56,787 bases of DNA from contig JAJQHS010000017.1 in the NCBI GenBank assembly GCA_021199635.1, positions 1 through 56,787 of the forward strand. Direction: 5' to 3'. The notes under the pieces are model-generated. The model did not search any database. It saw only the letters and a program-made list of their open reading frames with translations, and was not told the origin of the DNA. The stretch comes from Bacillota bacterium (lineage in GTDB: Bacteria; Bacillota; Clostridia; Oscillospirales; Oscillospiraceae). Shown in pieces: positions 16,240-25,616 of the stretch. The position numbers and the translations under genes were made by a program. How positions within the stretch are numbered: the first letter of the stretch is position 1; each line of letters starts with the position of its first letter.

Positions 16240-17568
16240 TTAAGGCTCCTGAATTTCCAGTCCGGTGCAGTCCGTCAGCGCATAGGGCGACGCGATCTGG
16301 GGCGCGAGGGCACTGTCCGCCTGGAAGCGGCAGCTTTGGAAATCCGCACCGGATACATTATGGGCATAAACGTAGTGCAGGCCTTGCTCCGTGTAGTCAT
16401 AGCCGTAAGCCGGGCGCAGGTCGTGGTGGCCCTTCTCGTGCTCAGTGATGGCGCGCAGGGAGACTGACACATGGTCAAAGGTGATCCCGCTGATGGCGCC
16501 GGGCACATTGCCATAGAGCAGGATGCCGTTCTCACCGTCACACTGGATGCCGGTGAAGCTGACATTTCGCACCTTGCCCACGGCGGTGTCCGCCTTGCGG
16601 GGCAGGACGGTGATGGCGATGGGCTCAGACTGCCCCCAGAATACCTCCTTTTTAAACAGGTGCGTTTGGATGGCGATGTTGTGGAAGGCGACATTTTCAA
16701 TATTGCCCTTGTCCCGCAGCTGCAGGGAGATGCCCCGGTTGGCGCGGGTGACCACGCAGTTTTCCACCACGATGTTGCGGAAATCCGCCTCGCTCTCGCT
16801 GCCGAATTTGAACGCGGAGCTGGTGGTGCAGATGGTGCAGTTGGTTACGGTGATGTTCTCGCATGGGCCATACTGCATGGCGGCGGCGGTGTTCTTGAAA
16901 ACAATGCCGTCGTCGGCGCATTCGATATGGCAGTTGGAAATGCGCACATTCTGGCAGTGGTCAGGGTCGATGCCGTCGCAGTTGGCCATACGCAGATTGT
17001 TCAGGATGCGGATGCCGTCGATCAGCACGTCCCGGCAGCCCACCAGATGCACCGTCCAGAAGGCGCTGCGCGCCAGGGTGACCTGAGTGATGGTCAGGTG
17101 GGTCACATTTTCCAGGAACAGCATGGGAGCGCGGGGGTAGAACCGCCCCTCAATGTGCCAGGGGGTCACGGTGCCGTAGAAGATTTCCTCGTTGCCGTCG
17201 ATTTTGCCGTAGCCGGTGATAGCCACATTTTCGCAGTCCTTGCCGTACAGGAAGCACAGCGGCGGCGCGCCGTCATACTCGCAGTTGATATAGGAGGGGA
17301 GGAAGCTGTCCTCCGGGCGGGAGAAGCTGCTGCCGGAGGGGACATAGTCGGCGATCTCGTCGCTGCCCTTCAGCACCGCACCCATTTCCAGGTGGAATTC
17401 CAGATTGGAGCAGAGCGCCAGCGCGCCGCTGCGGTACACCTTCCCACCGGGCAGGACCACTTTGCCGCCGCCGTCCTGGCGGCAGGCGTCGATGGCAGCT
17501 TGTATGGCGAGGGTGTCATTGGTGACGCCGTCGCCCACCGCGCCGTAGTCAATAATATTGTATTGCAT
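16240..17568 (-). CDS. GH28 family glycoside hydrolase (polygalacturonase-like), intact copy
   Basis: 442 aa, right-handed beta-helix protein. Start: NIIDYGAVGDGVTNDTLAI, the classic pectinase opening. The centre has NCDGIDPDHCQNVRI and CADDGIVFKN with the catalytic Asp pair D219-D220, then SAFKFGSES where GH28 enzymes carry their conserved G-x-G region. There is no signal peptide, so it should act on imported oligosaccharides, releasing galacturonate or a related residue. First gene of the leftward operon. Its first 233 codons are duplicated at 18258-18955. Confidence 0.88.
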   Translation of the reverse strand: MQYNIIDYGAVGDGVTNDTLAIQAAIDACRQDGGGKVVLPGGKVYRSGALALCSNLEFHLEMGAVLKGSDEIADYVPSGSSFSRPEDSFLPSYINCEYDGAPPLCFLYGKDCENVAITGYGKIDGNEEIFYGTVTPWHIEGRFYPRAPMLFLENVTHLTITQVTLARSAFWTVHLVGCRDVLIDGIRILNNLRMANCDGIDPDHCQNVRISNCHIECADDGIVFKNTAAAMQYGPCENITVTNCTICTTSSAFKFGSESEADFRNIVVENCVVTRANRGISLQLRDKGNIENVAFHNIAIQTHLFKKEVFWGQSEPIAITVLPRKADTAVGKVRNVSFTGIQCDGENGILLYGNVPGAISGITFDHVSVSLRAITEHEKGHHDLRPAYGYDYTEQGLHYVYAHNVSGADFQSCRFQADSALAPQIASPYALTDCTGLEIQEP

Positions 17569-18257
17569 AGGTTAAACCTGCCTTTCTGAATCTTACAAAA
17601 GTGTATCACAGATTTGCAGATTATGCAATAGGACATTGCATTTTTTATACCTGAAATTGACAGTTCTCGCTTTTAGGTGTCAAAAAATTGACCCGAATTT
17701 TGCGCAAAATGCACAAAACTTTTGGCCACAAAAATTTAAAAAAGCAAAAATTGCAATATTTAATTTGCAATTTAGCAAATTATGCGTAGCATATCTGCGG
17801 GAAATGCGGTATAGTTTACTTACCAGGACGCACAAAAAACCCTGCGAAACACATTAAAAATTTAGGAGGAATGCAAAAATGAAAAAGATCATTGCTCTGC
17901 TTCTGGCAGTTTTCATGCTCATGAGCATGGCTGCCTGCAGCAGCAACACCGATCCGACCGAAACCAGCGGCACCAGTGCAAACACTGAAGCCACCGATGC
18001 CGGTACGGAAGCGACGGATGCGGTCGAGATTTCCGGCTACACCGAGGCTCCCTATATCACCGAGTTGGGTATCTATGGGGACGTGACCGACAGACTTCCT
18101 GTGGAAGAGGACATCATGGTCGAAGATGCTGACTACCTGGAGATCGGCACCTACGGCGGCGAGCTGAAGACTTCCACCTCCGTCAGCCCCTGGACTACTG
18201 GTAAGATCATTGAAGAGGGCCTGTTCCGCTTCACATCCGAGGGCATTGTGGAGCCCA
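16871..18257. repeat. tandem duplication, copy 1 (1387 bp)
   Basis: The unit holds codons 1-233 of GH28 (-), the divergent promoter region and codons 1-126 of the binding-protein gene (+). It recurs directly at 18258-19644 and I found no difference in the parts compared base by base. The novel joint at 18257/18258 shares CCA with both parental ends (16868-16870 and 19642-19644). Confidence 0.95.
17569..17878. promoter_or_regulatory. divergent intergenic region, copy 1
   Basis: AT-rich 310 bp between the intact GH28 start and the truncated binding-protein gene. Visible: TTGACA (17657) facing TGTCAA (17678); a 14-bp palindrome at 17697-17710 (ATTTTGCGCAAAAT); a 22-bp inverted repeat at 17761-17782 (TAATTTGC-6-GCAAATTA); palindrome TATGC-GTA-GCATA at 17781-17793; and a -10-like TATAGT at 17810-17815. 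No -35 box fits the -10; the last palindrome sits in that place, as expected for an activator-dependent promoter (inference). AGGAGG precedes the + start codon. Confidence 0.6.
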
Positions 18258-18955
18258 TACTGCATGGCGGCGGCGGTGTTCTTGAAAACAATGCCGTCGT
18301 CGGCGCATTCGATATGGCAGTTGGAAATGCGCACATTCTGGCAGTGGTCAGGGTCGATGCCGTCGCAGTTGGCCATACGCAGATTGTTCAGGATGCGGAT
18401 GCCGTCGATCAGCACGTCCCGGCAGCCCACCAGATGCACCGTCCAGAAGGCGCTGCGCGCCAGGGTGACCTGAGTGATGGTCAGGTGGGTCACATTTTCC
18501 AGGAACAGCATGGGAGCGCGGGGGTAGAACCGCCCCTCAATGTGCCAGGGGGTCACGGTGCCGTAGAAGATTTCCTCGTTGCCGTCGATTTTGCCGTAGC
18601 CGGTGATAGCCACATTTTCGCAGTCCTTGCCGTACAGGAAGCACAGCGGCGGCGCGCCGTCATACTCGCAGTTGATATAGGAGGGGAGGAAGCTGTCCTC
18701 CGGGCGGGAGAAGCTGCTGCCGGAGGGGACATAGTCGGCGATCTCGTCGCTGCCCTTCAGCACCGCACCCATTTCCAGGTGGAATTCCAGATTGGAGCAG
18801 AGCGCCAGCGCGCCGCTGCGGTACACCTTCCCACCGGGCAGGACCACTTTGCCGCCGCCGTCCTGGCGGCAGGCGTCGATGGCAGCTTGTATGGCGAGGG
18901 TGTCATTGGTGACGCCGTCGCCCACCGCGCCGTAGTCAATAATATTGTATTGCAT
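17816..18955 (-). pseudogene. chimeric GH28 fragment created by the duplication
   Basis: The first 233 codons match the intact GH28 gene, including the D219-D220 pair. After the joint at 18258 the frame runs antisense through the duplicated 5' part of the binding-protein gene and stops at 17816. The lost C-terminal half contains part of the active-site strands, so an active enzyme is unlikely. Promoter and ribosome binding site (copy 2 region) are intact, so it can be transcribed and translated. Confidence 0.85.
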
Positions 18956-18976
18956 AGGTTAAACCTGCCTTTCTGA
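17879..18976 (+). pseudogene. chimeric lipoprotein ORF: truncated binding protein fused to antisense GH28
   Basis: Codons 1-126 match the family-5 binding protein, with the lipoprotein signal and C20. Then follow 239 codons read antisense through the duplicated GH28 segment, to a stop at 18976. Ribosome binding site and upstream region are the same as for the intact gene, so an exported 365-aa hybrid could be made. The ORF is open only because the antisense frame of this GC-biased gene lacks stops; no function is implied. Confidence 0.85.
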
Positions 18977-19644
18977 ATCTTACAAAAGTGTATCACAGAT
19001 TTGCAGATTATGCAATAGGACATTGCATTTTTTATACCTGAAATTGACAGTTCTCGCTTTTAGGTGTCAAAAAATTGACCCGAATTTTGCGCAAAATGCA
19101 CAAAACTTTTGGCCACAAAAATTTAAAAAAGCAAAAATTGCAATATTTAATTTGCAATTTAGCAAATTATGCGTAGCATATCTGCGGGAAATGCGGTATA
19201 GTTTACTTACCAGGACGCACAAAAAACCCTGCGAAACACATTAAAAATTTAGGAGGAATGCAAAAATGAAAAAGATCATTGCTCTGCTTCTGGCAGTTTT
19301 CATGCTCATGAGCATGGCTGCCTGCAGCAGCAACACCGATCCGACCGAAACCAGCGGCACCAGTGCAAACACTGAAGCCACCGATGCCGGTACGGAAGCG
19401 ACGGATGCGGTCGAGATTTCCGGCTACACCGAGGCTCCCTATATCACCGAGTTGGGTATCTATGGGGACGTGACCGACAGACTTCCTGTGGAAGAGGACA
19501 TCATGGTCGAAGATGCTGACTACCTGGAGATCGGCACCTACGGCGGCGAGCTGAAGACTTCCACCTCCGTCAGCCCCTGGACTACTGGTAAGATCATTGA
19601 AGAGGGCCTGTTCCGCTTCACATCCGAGGGCATTGTGGAGCCCA
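18258..19644. repeat. tandem duplication, copy 2 (1387 bp)
   Basis: Second copy of the unit at 16871-18257, in the same orientation and directly adjoining. It supplies the promoter, the signal sequence and first 126 codons of the intact binding-protein gene to its right. Confidence 0.95.
18956..19265. promoter_or_regulatory. divergent intergenic region, copy 2
   Basis: Same sequence as 17569-17878, shifted by 1387 bp; palindromes fall at 19084-19097, 19148-19169 and 19168-19180, and the -10-like TATAGT at 19197-19202. This copy drives the intact transporter operon to the right and the chimeric GH28 to the left. Confidence 0.6.
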
Positions 19645-21260
19645 ATGTTGCCAAGGGCTACGATGTCAACGATGACGCCACCGTTTTCACCATCTATCTC
19701 CGCGAGGGGATGAAGTGGTCCGACGGCGTGGACTTCACCGCTGAGGACTGCGTCTGGTTCTATAACACCATCCTGCTGAACAACGTGGATACCAAGGGCG
19801 TGCGTGACTGTAACACCAGCTCTGACGGCACCTATGCGGTCGTGGAGAAGGTTGACGACTACACCTTCACCGTGACCTTCAGCGAGCCTAAGTACTCCTT
19901 CATCGAGGATTTGGAGGTCGAGCTGAAGTGGTACTATGCCCCCAAGCACATCTTCGAGGACTATGCAAATTATGTCATCGAGTACAACAACGCGACTGAC
20001 GACACCGCTAAGGCCGAGGCCGAATCCAAGGCTCTGGCCGAGGCTGAGGCTATCTGCGGCGTGAAGTTTGCTGACGTTGCCTCTTCCGGTAAGGAAATGC
20101 TGTACTACTTCTGGAACTACTCCGGCATTCCCACCCTGAACTCCTATGTGCTGTCCACTGAGTCTGGCAAGAATGATGTCAGCGGTGACTACTACGAGTA
20201 TGTCCGTAATCCTTACTACTGGAGGGTCGATGCGGCCGGCCAGCAGCTGCCTTACATTGACAAGATCGTCTACACCACCATCCAGAACACCGACCAGTCC
20301 CTGCTGCTCCTGCTGGACGGCACTGTAGACTATCAGATCGTTTCCATGGATGCCATCGCTACCATCCGGACGGAAGCCAACGTGGATATCAACATCTATG
20401 AGTGGTCCGGAAGCTCCTGGGGCGATGTGGGCACCCAGATCATGTGGAACCTGAGCATTGCCGATGAGCATCTGAACGCGCTGTTCAACAACTCTGCTTT
20501 CCGTCAGGCAATGAGCATCTGCGTGAACCGTGAAGAGTTCGCCTCCATCTACTCCGAGGGCTGGCTGTCCGGCGGGCAGGCGACCCCGTCCGAAGGCATG
20601 CTGGGCTACAGCGAGGAATGGGCCACCAAGTGGACCGAGTATGACCCCGATTACGCCAAGGAGCTGCTGGAAAGCTGCGGCCTGGTGATGGGCAGCGACG
20701 GCTACTATGACTTCGAGGATGGCACCGACTTCGTGCTGAACATCGTCTCCGTGGCCGACAGCGGCGCAGCCGATACCTATGGTATTCTAAAGCCCTACTA
20801 CGACGCTGTGGGCATCAAGACCACCTTCCGCGACTACGACCGGAGCAACATCGATAACATGATGCTGGCCAACGAGATCGAGTGCACCCTGTACCCGGTT
20901 ACCGGCATCGGCGATGTTTCCGTCATCCTGAAGCCCAACTCCGTGGTTCCCGGCACCGCCACCAACGTGGTCTGGTACGGCAACCTGACCGCTGACACCG
21001 CTACCGGCGACCTGCTGGAGCTGATCAACCTGAAGGCACAGCTGGACGTGACCTCTGACACGGACGAGCGCACCGAGATCGCCCTGAAGATGCTGGCGCT
21101 GCACGAGGAAAATATGTGGGTCATCTCCTATGTGGAGGCCAGCCCCACCTATTTCGCAGTGAACGCACGGATTCACAACTTCCCTGAGGAAGGCGTATTT
21201 TCCGACATCTACCGTGATACCGGTCTGGCGCACTGCTGGTGCTGGTACATCGAGGAGTAA
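19266..21260 (+). CDS. ABC transporter substrate-binding lipoprotein, family 5
   Basis: 664 aa. Lipoprotein signal MKKIIALLLAVFMLMSMAAC with C20 as the lipid-carrying residue, then a Thr/Ser/Glu-rich linker and the family-5 (DppA/OppA-like) fold: VFTIYLREGMKWSDGVDFTA, EYVRNPYYWRVD, FRQAMSICVNREEF. Family-5 proteins bind peptides, nickel or oligosaccharides. The surrounding glycosidases point to an oligosaccharide. First gene of the rightward operon. A strong hairpin 45 bp after the stop may stabilise this part of the mRNA so that binding protein exceeds permease. Confidence 0.93.
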   Translation: MKKIIALLLAVFMLMSMAACSSNTDPTETSGTSANTEATDAGTEATDAVEISGYTEAPYITELGIYGDVTDRLPVEEDIMVEDADYLEIGTYGGELKTSTSVSPWTTGKIIEEGLFRFTSEGIVEPNVAKGYDVNDDATVFTIYLREGMKWSDGVDFTAEDCVWFYNTILLNNVDTKGVRDCNTSSDGTYAVVEKVDDYTFTVTFSEPKYSFIEDLEVELKWYYAPKHIFEDYANYVIEYNNATDDTAKAEAESKALAEAEAICGVKFADVASSGKEMLYYFWNYSGIPTLNSYVLSTESGKNDVSGDYYEYVRNPYYWRVDAAGQQLPYIDKIVYTTIQNTDQSLLLLLDGTVDYQIVSMDAIATIRTEANVDINIYEWSGSSWGDVGTQIMWNLSIADEHLNALFNNSAFRQAMSICVNREEFASIYSEGWLSGGQATPSEGMLGYSEEWATKWTEYDPDYAKELLESCGLVMGSDGYYDFEDGTDFVLNIVSVADSGAADTYGILKPYYDAVGIKTTFRDYDRSNIDNMMLANEIECTLYPVTGIGDVSVILKPNSVVPGTATNVVWYGNLTADTATGDLLELINLKAQLDVTSDTDERTEIALKMLALHEENMWVISYVEASPTYFAVNARIHNFPEEGVFSDIYRDTGLAHCWCWYIEE

Positions 21261-21304
21261 CGGCTGCAACCAGAACGGAGAACCGTAATTTATAAGCTGT
21301 AAAG

Positions 21305-21349
21305 ATGCGGGGAGTGAAATCTTTGTGTCCAAGGATTTCCTCCCCGCAT
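21305..21349 (+). other. intercistronic hairpin between binding protein and permease
   Basis: Arms 21305-21321 and 21334-21349 form 16 pairs with one bulged T and a 12-nt loop. No T-run follows, so it is more likely an RNA-stabilising or partial-attenuation element than a terminator. Confidence 0.65.
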
Positions 21350-21390
21350 TGTTTGCTGAATCTGATTTTGGAAAGGGTGCAAAACGCCAA

Positions 21391-22386
21391 ATGAAAAAAT
21401 ATATTGGCAAACGATTGCTTCTCTTCATCCCGACGATCTTGATCATATCCTTTGTGATATTCTTCATTATTCAGCTTCCGCCCGGCGATTACGTCACGTC
21501 CTATGTTGCAGCGCGTATCGCAGAAGGTGAAACCTTCACGGAGGCTGATATCGCCTATCTGCGCCAGAGCTTTGGATTGGACGATCCTTGGTACGTGCAG
21601 TATTTCAACTGGATGAAAGATATTATTACGGAGGGAGACTTCGGCTATTCATTTGAATACGGCCGTGACGTGTGGGATGTCATTATGGACCGGCTGTGGC
21701 TGACGCTGGCTGTCTCCTTTACGATCTTTGTGTTCCAGTACGGTGTTTCGCTGCCGATTGGCATTTACTGCGCCAATCACCAGTATTCCGCCGGCGACTA
21801 TATCTGGTCGTTCATCGGTTTCCTTGGCACGGCAACGCCAAACTTCCTATTGGCAATTCTAGTAATGTACTGGGTGTATAGCGCCACGGGAAGTATGTAC
21901 CTGGGGCTATTCAGTACGGAAATGATGCAGAACGGCATGCGCTGGGAGTATGTTCCGGAATTCCTCGGGCGCTGCCTGATCCCGCTGTTCGTGATCGGCA
22001 CATCCGGTACCTGCGGCATTATCCGTACCGTCCGCGCCCAGATGCTGGATGAGCAGACCCAGCAGTACACTCTGACCGCCCGCGCAAAGGGCTGCAGCGA
22101 GAAAACCATTACTTATAAGTATTGCCTCCGCTCCGCATTGAACCCTGTGGTCTCCGGAATGGCCCATTCCCTTAGCAGTATCTTCTCCGGTTCGACGGTT
22201 TCGGCAATTGTTATGAATCTTCAGATTCAGGGCCCTGTTCTGCTGGCCGCGCTGAAATCGCAGGATATGTATCTTGCAGGAACGATCGTTATGGTTCAGG
22301 CCGTGCTTGTGGTCATCGGCACACTTCTGTCCGATATTGCCCTGGCCTGGCTGGATCCGCGCATTCGTTTCTCGGAAAGGGGCTGA
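21391..22386 (+). CDS. ABC transporter permease, DppB/OppB type
   Basis: 331 aa. N-terminal helix KRLLLFIPTILIISFVIFFII, long outer loop with FGLDDPWYVQYFNWM, then five more predicted membrane segments. The cytoplasmic EAA loop reads TARAKGCSEKTITYKYCLRSALNP. It forms the channel with the next permease. ATG 21391 (MKKYIGKR) is the likely start; an in-frame ATG at 21325 lies inside the preceding hairpin and encodes a non-membrane stretch unlike the family. Confidence 0.94.
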   Translation: MKKYIGKRLLLFIPTILIISFVIFFIIQLPPGDYVTSYVAARIAEGETFTEADIAYLRQSFGLDDPWYVQYFNWMKDIITEGDFGYSFEYGRDVWDVIMDRLWLTLAVSFTIFVFQYGVSLPIGIYCANHQYSAGDYIWSFIGFLGTATPNFLLAILVMYWVYSATGSMYLGLFSTEMMQNGMRWEYVPEFLGRCLIPLFVIGTSGTCGIIRTVRAQMLDEQTQQYTLTARAKGCSEKTITYKYCLRSALNPVVSGMAHSLSSIFSGSTVSAIVMNLQIQGPVLLAALKSQDMYLAGTIVMVQAVLVVIGTLLSDIALAWLDPRIRFSERG

Positions 22387-22390
22387 GCAT

Positions 22391-23527
22391 ATGGTTCTGA
22401 ATAAAAAGAAAAACAAGGAAAAAGACGAGTCCTATTACCTTGCTTCCCAATGGCAGCTGATGTGGCGCAAGCTGAAAAAGCATAAGCTGGCCAGAATCAG
22501 CTTCGTTGTTCTGCTGATCCTGTATTTAGGCGCGTTATTTGCCGACTTTATTGCCCCATATGGCCTGGAGGATTTCTCCTCCATGTATCAGAACGCCAGC
22601 CCCACCCATGTCTACTGGACGGATGAGGACGGCAGCCTGAGCGCTCCCTACGTGTATAAGCTGCAAAGGTACAACAACAAGGAAACATGGACAGTGGAAA
22701 TCACGGAGGACACCAGCGAGAAATACTATCTGAAGTTCTTCGTTTCCGGCACGGAGTATAGTGTGCTGGGCCTGTTCACCTGCGACCTGCACCTGTACGG
22801 CCTGGTGAACGAGGCAGGCGAGGTGACCACGGATGCCCGTATCTACCTGTTCGGCGCGGACGGCACCGGGCGGGACATCTTCTCCCGGATCTGGCTGGGC
22901 GCCCGGGTGTCGCTGACCATTCCTCTGGTTTCCGCTGCGCTGAGCTTTATTCTGGGTATTATCCTTGGCGGTATTTCCGGCTACTTCGGCGGATTTATTG
23001 ACAATGTGATCCAGAGAATCATCGAAGTCCTGTCCGCCATCCCGACTATCCCCCTGTGGCTGGCACTTTCCGCGGCCATCCCGGCGGATATCTCCGTTAC
23101 TGCCATGTACCTGTATATAACGATCATTCTATCCTTCATTGGATGGACGGGTCTTGCCCGGGTGGTGCGCGGTAAGTTTATCTCCCTGCGTAAAGAGGAC
23201 TATGTCATGGCTGCCAGGCTGGCCGGTGTGAGCAACTTCAAGATCATCACCAAGCACATGGTCCCCGGATTCATGAGCTATCTGATCGTCAACCTGACGC
23301 TGGGTATCCCCGGCTCCATCCTTGGCGAAACCTCCATGAGCTACCTGGGCCTGGGCATGAAATCCCCCGCGACCTCCTGGGGCGTTCTGCTGAAGGAAAC
23401 GCAGGACCTGGTTTCTGTCGCCTCCTACCCGTGGAGGATGATCCCGCTGTTCTTCGTGGTCATCACCGTGCTGGCCTTCAATTTCCTGGGTGACGGTATG
23501 CGCGATGCAGCCGATCCTTACAAGTAA
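22391..23527 (+). CDS. ABC transporter permease, DppC/OppC type
   Basis: 378 aa. A charged N-terminus (NKKKNKEKDE) and WRKLKKHKLARISFVVLLILYLGALFADFIAPYG mark an OppC-like protein. The external loop after the first helix is unusually long (about residues 58-150) with FGADGTGRDIFSRIWLGARVSL, the conserved entry to the transport domain. EAA loop: MAARLAGVSNFKIITKHMVPG. Start ATG 22391, 4 bp after the upstream permease. Confidence 0.94.
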   Translation: MVLNKKKNKEKDESYYLASQWQLMWRKLKKHKLARISFVVLLILYLGALFADFIAPYGLEDFSSMYQNASPTHVYWTDEDGSLSAPYVYKLQRYNNKETWTVEITEDTSEKYYLKFFVSGTEYSVLGLFTCDLHLYGLVNEAGEVTTDARIYLFGADGTGRDIFSRIWLGARVSLTIPLVSAALSFILGIILGGISGYFGGFIDNVIQRIIEVLSAIPTIPLWLALSAAIPADISVTAMYLYITIILSFIGWTGLARVVRGKFISLRKEDYVMAARLAGVSNFKIITKHMVPGFMSYLIVNLTLGIPGSILGETSMSYLGLGMKSPATSWGVLLKETQDLVSVASYPWRMIPLFFVVITVLAFNFLGDGMRDAADPYK

Positions 23528-23548
23528 GGTCAGAAAGGAGTGCGAATT

Positions 23549-24622
23549 ATGGAAAATGATCAGAAAAACACGGCTACCCCTGAAACTACGCAGGACGACA
23601 CCATTATCGAAGTCAAGGACCTGAAAATCAACATCAAGGTGGACGAAGGTACGCTGACTGCCGTTCGGGGTGTGAACTTTGAGATCAAAAAGGGCGAGAC
23701 CCTTGGCCTGGTGGGCGAATCCGGCTGCGGCAAGAGCCTGACCAGCAAAGCAATTCTGGGCATCAATGATAAGAAATGCTCCGCCAGCGGTGAAATTATC
23801 TTTGATTCCGACAATATGGGCAAGGTGAACCTGCTTTCCCTGAATCCGAAAGGCAAGGAGATTCGCTCCGTCCGCGGCAAGCAGATTTCCATGATCTTCC
23901 AGGAGCCAATGGTGGCGTTCTCGCCCATGTATACCATCGGCAACCAGATTACCGAGGCCACCCTGCTGCACATCACCAAGGACAAGGTGAAGGCCAAGGA
24001 AATTTCCCTGGACGTTATGAAGAAGGTGGGCATCGCCAACGCGGAGAAGCGTTACGATCAGTATCCCCACGAGTTCTCTGGCGGCATGCTCCAGCGTGCG
24101 CTGATCGCTATGGCGCTGGTGTGCAACCCGAAGCTGCTGATCGCTGACGAGCCTACCACCGCATTGGACGTGACCATCCAGGCGCAGATCCTGGAGCTGA
24201 TGAAGAGCCTGCAAAAGGACTTCGGCATGTCCATCCTGTTCATTACCCACGACCTGGGCACTGTGGCCAGGATGTGTGACCGCGTCGCGGTTATGTACCT
24301 GGGGCGCATTGTGGAATCTGCTCCCGCTACCGAGCTGTACAAGAACCCGCAGCACCCGTATACCCAGGGCCTGCTGGGCTCCGTGCATAAGATCGGCACC
24401 AAGGCGCAGGAGCGGCTGTTCTCCATCGAGGGCACGGTGCCTCTGGCGCTGAACCTGCCGGCCGGCTGCGGCTTCTATGAGCGGTGCCACCAGCGGATCG
24501 ACGGCGTGTGCAATGTTTACGATCCCACCCTGATTACTACCGGGCCGGATCACAAGGTTGCCTGCTTCGCCTGCACAGGATGCCCCAACGCCAAGAAAGA
24601 GGAGGAAACCGCAAATGGCTGA
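23549..24622 (+). CDS. oligopeptide/oligosaccharide ABC transporter ATP-binding protein, DppD type
   Basis: 357 aa. Walker [14 protein letters not shown]-loop [14 protein letters not shown] signature [15 protein letters not shown], Walker [14 protein letters not shown]-loop FITHD. The C-terminal OppD/F extension has Cys residues ([15 protein letters not shown]) common in this subfamily and possibly binding an iron-sulfur cluster. ATG 23549 stands 8 nt after AAGGAG. It overlaps the next ATPase gene by 8 nt. Confidence 0.95.
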   Translation: MENDQKNTATPETTQDDTIIEVKDLKINIKVDEGTLTAVRGVNFEIKKGETLGLVGESGCGKSLTSKAILGINDKKCSASGEIIFDSDNMGKVNLLSLNPKGKEIRSVRGKQISMIFQEPMVAFSPMYTIGNQITEATLLHITKDKVKAKEISLDVMKKVGIANAEKRYDQYPHEFSGGMLQRALIAMALVCNPKLLIADEPTTALDVTIQAQILELMKSLQKDFGMSILFITHDLGTVARMCDRVAVMYLGRIVESAPATELYKNPQHPYTQGLLGSVHKIGTKAQERLFSIEGTVPLALNLPAGCGFYERCHQRIDGVCNVYDPTLITTGPDHKVACFACTGCPNAKKEEETANG

Positions 24623-25616
24623 GAACAATCAGATTCTGGATGTAAAGAATATCCATATGCGCTTTAACTCCAAGGGCGTCGTTGTAAAGGCGGTCACCGA
24701 CGTCAGCTTTACCGTGGATGCGGGTGAGACCATCGGTATCGTCGGCGAATCCGGCTGCGGCAAGACTACGCTGGGCCGCTGCATCGTCCGCGCTTATGAG
24801 CCGTCGGAAGGAAGCGTGATGTACACCACCAAGGAAGGTGATGTGATCGATTTCCTGAAAATTGACAAGAAAACCATGCAGAAGTACCGCAGCGAGATCC
24901 AGATGATTTTCCAGGATCCCTATTCCTCGCTGGACCCCCGTATGACGGTACTGGACATCATCAAGGAGCCGCTGAAGGCCAATTTCCCCAAAATGCCCAA
25001 GGAGGAAATGGAGAAAAAGGTGATGGACATCGCTGCTAAGGTCGGCCTGAACACGGCCTATCTGAAGCGGTACCCCCACGCATTCTCCGGCGGCCAGCGG
25101 CAGCGGATCGGCATCGCCCGGGCGCTGGTTCTGAATCCCAGAATCATTGTCTGTGACGAAGCGGTCTCCGCGCTGGATGTGTCCATCCAGGCGCAGGTGA
25201 TCAATCTTCTGCATGATCTGCAGAAGGAGTTTGGCCTGACTTACCTGTTCATTAGCCATGACCTCTCTGTTGTGGAGTATATCTCCGACAAGGTCGGCGT
25301 TATGTACCTGGGCAAGCTGGTGGAATACGCGCCCACCAAAGCGCTGTTCACCAAGCCTATGCACCCGTACACCGAGAGCTTGCTCTCCGCCGTCCCGGTC
25401 GCCGATCCCACCGTCCAGATCGATCGTATCCCGCTGGAGGGTGAAATCCCCAACCCGGCCAACCCGCCCACGGGCTGCTACTTCCACACCCGCTGCCGCT
25501 ATTGCACAGAGAAGTGCAAGGAGGTCGCGCCGGAGTATGTGGAGATGGAGCCGGACCACTACGTTGCCTGCCACCGGGCAGAGGAACTGAAACTGAGAGG
25601 ATTCGACTATGAATAA
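24615..25616 (+). CDS. ABC transporter ATP-binding protein, DppF type
   Basis: 333 aa. Walker [14 protein letters not shown]-loop [12 protein letters not shown], signature [15 protein letters not shown], Walker [14 protein letters not shown]-loop FISHD, then the OppF tail with [18 protein letters not shown]. It pairs with the DppD-type ATPase to energise import. The start at 24615 lies inside the end of the preceding gene, and its own end overlaps the HAD gene by 8 nt, so the cluster is tightly coupled. Confidence 0.95.
   Translation: MAENNQILDVKNIHMRFNSKGVVVKAVTDVSFTVDAGETIGIVGESGCGKTTLGRCIVRAYEPSEGSVMYTTKEGDVIDFLKIDKKTMQKYRSEIQMIFQDPYSSLDPRMTVLDIIKEPLKANFPKMPKEEMEKKVMDIAAKVGLNTAYLKRYPHAFSGGQRQRIGIARALVLNPRIIVCDEAVSALDVSIQAQVINLLHDLQKEFGLTYLFISHDLSVVEYISDKVGVMYLGKLVEYAPTKALFTKPMHPYTESLLSAVPVADPTVQIDRIPLEGEIPNPANPPTGCYFHTRCRYCTEKCKEVAPEYVEMEPDHYVACHRAEELKLRGFDYE

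Noticed and set aside
17657-17662. TTGACA as -35 box for the binding-protein gene
   Set aside because: No -10 sequence lies at 16-18 bp downstream; it is more likely half of an inverted repeat with TGTCAA at 17678.
16240-19265. Insertion sequence or phage attachment as cause of the 1387-bp repeat
   Set aside because: No transposase, no terminal inverted repeats and no target-site duplication; only a 3-bp microhomology at the joint.
21325-21390. Upstream start for the DppB-type permease
   Set aside because: It begins inside a stable hairpin and would add 22 residues unlike the family; MKKYIGKR at 21391 is the normal start.
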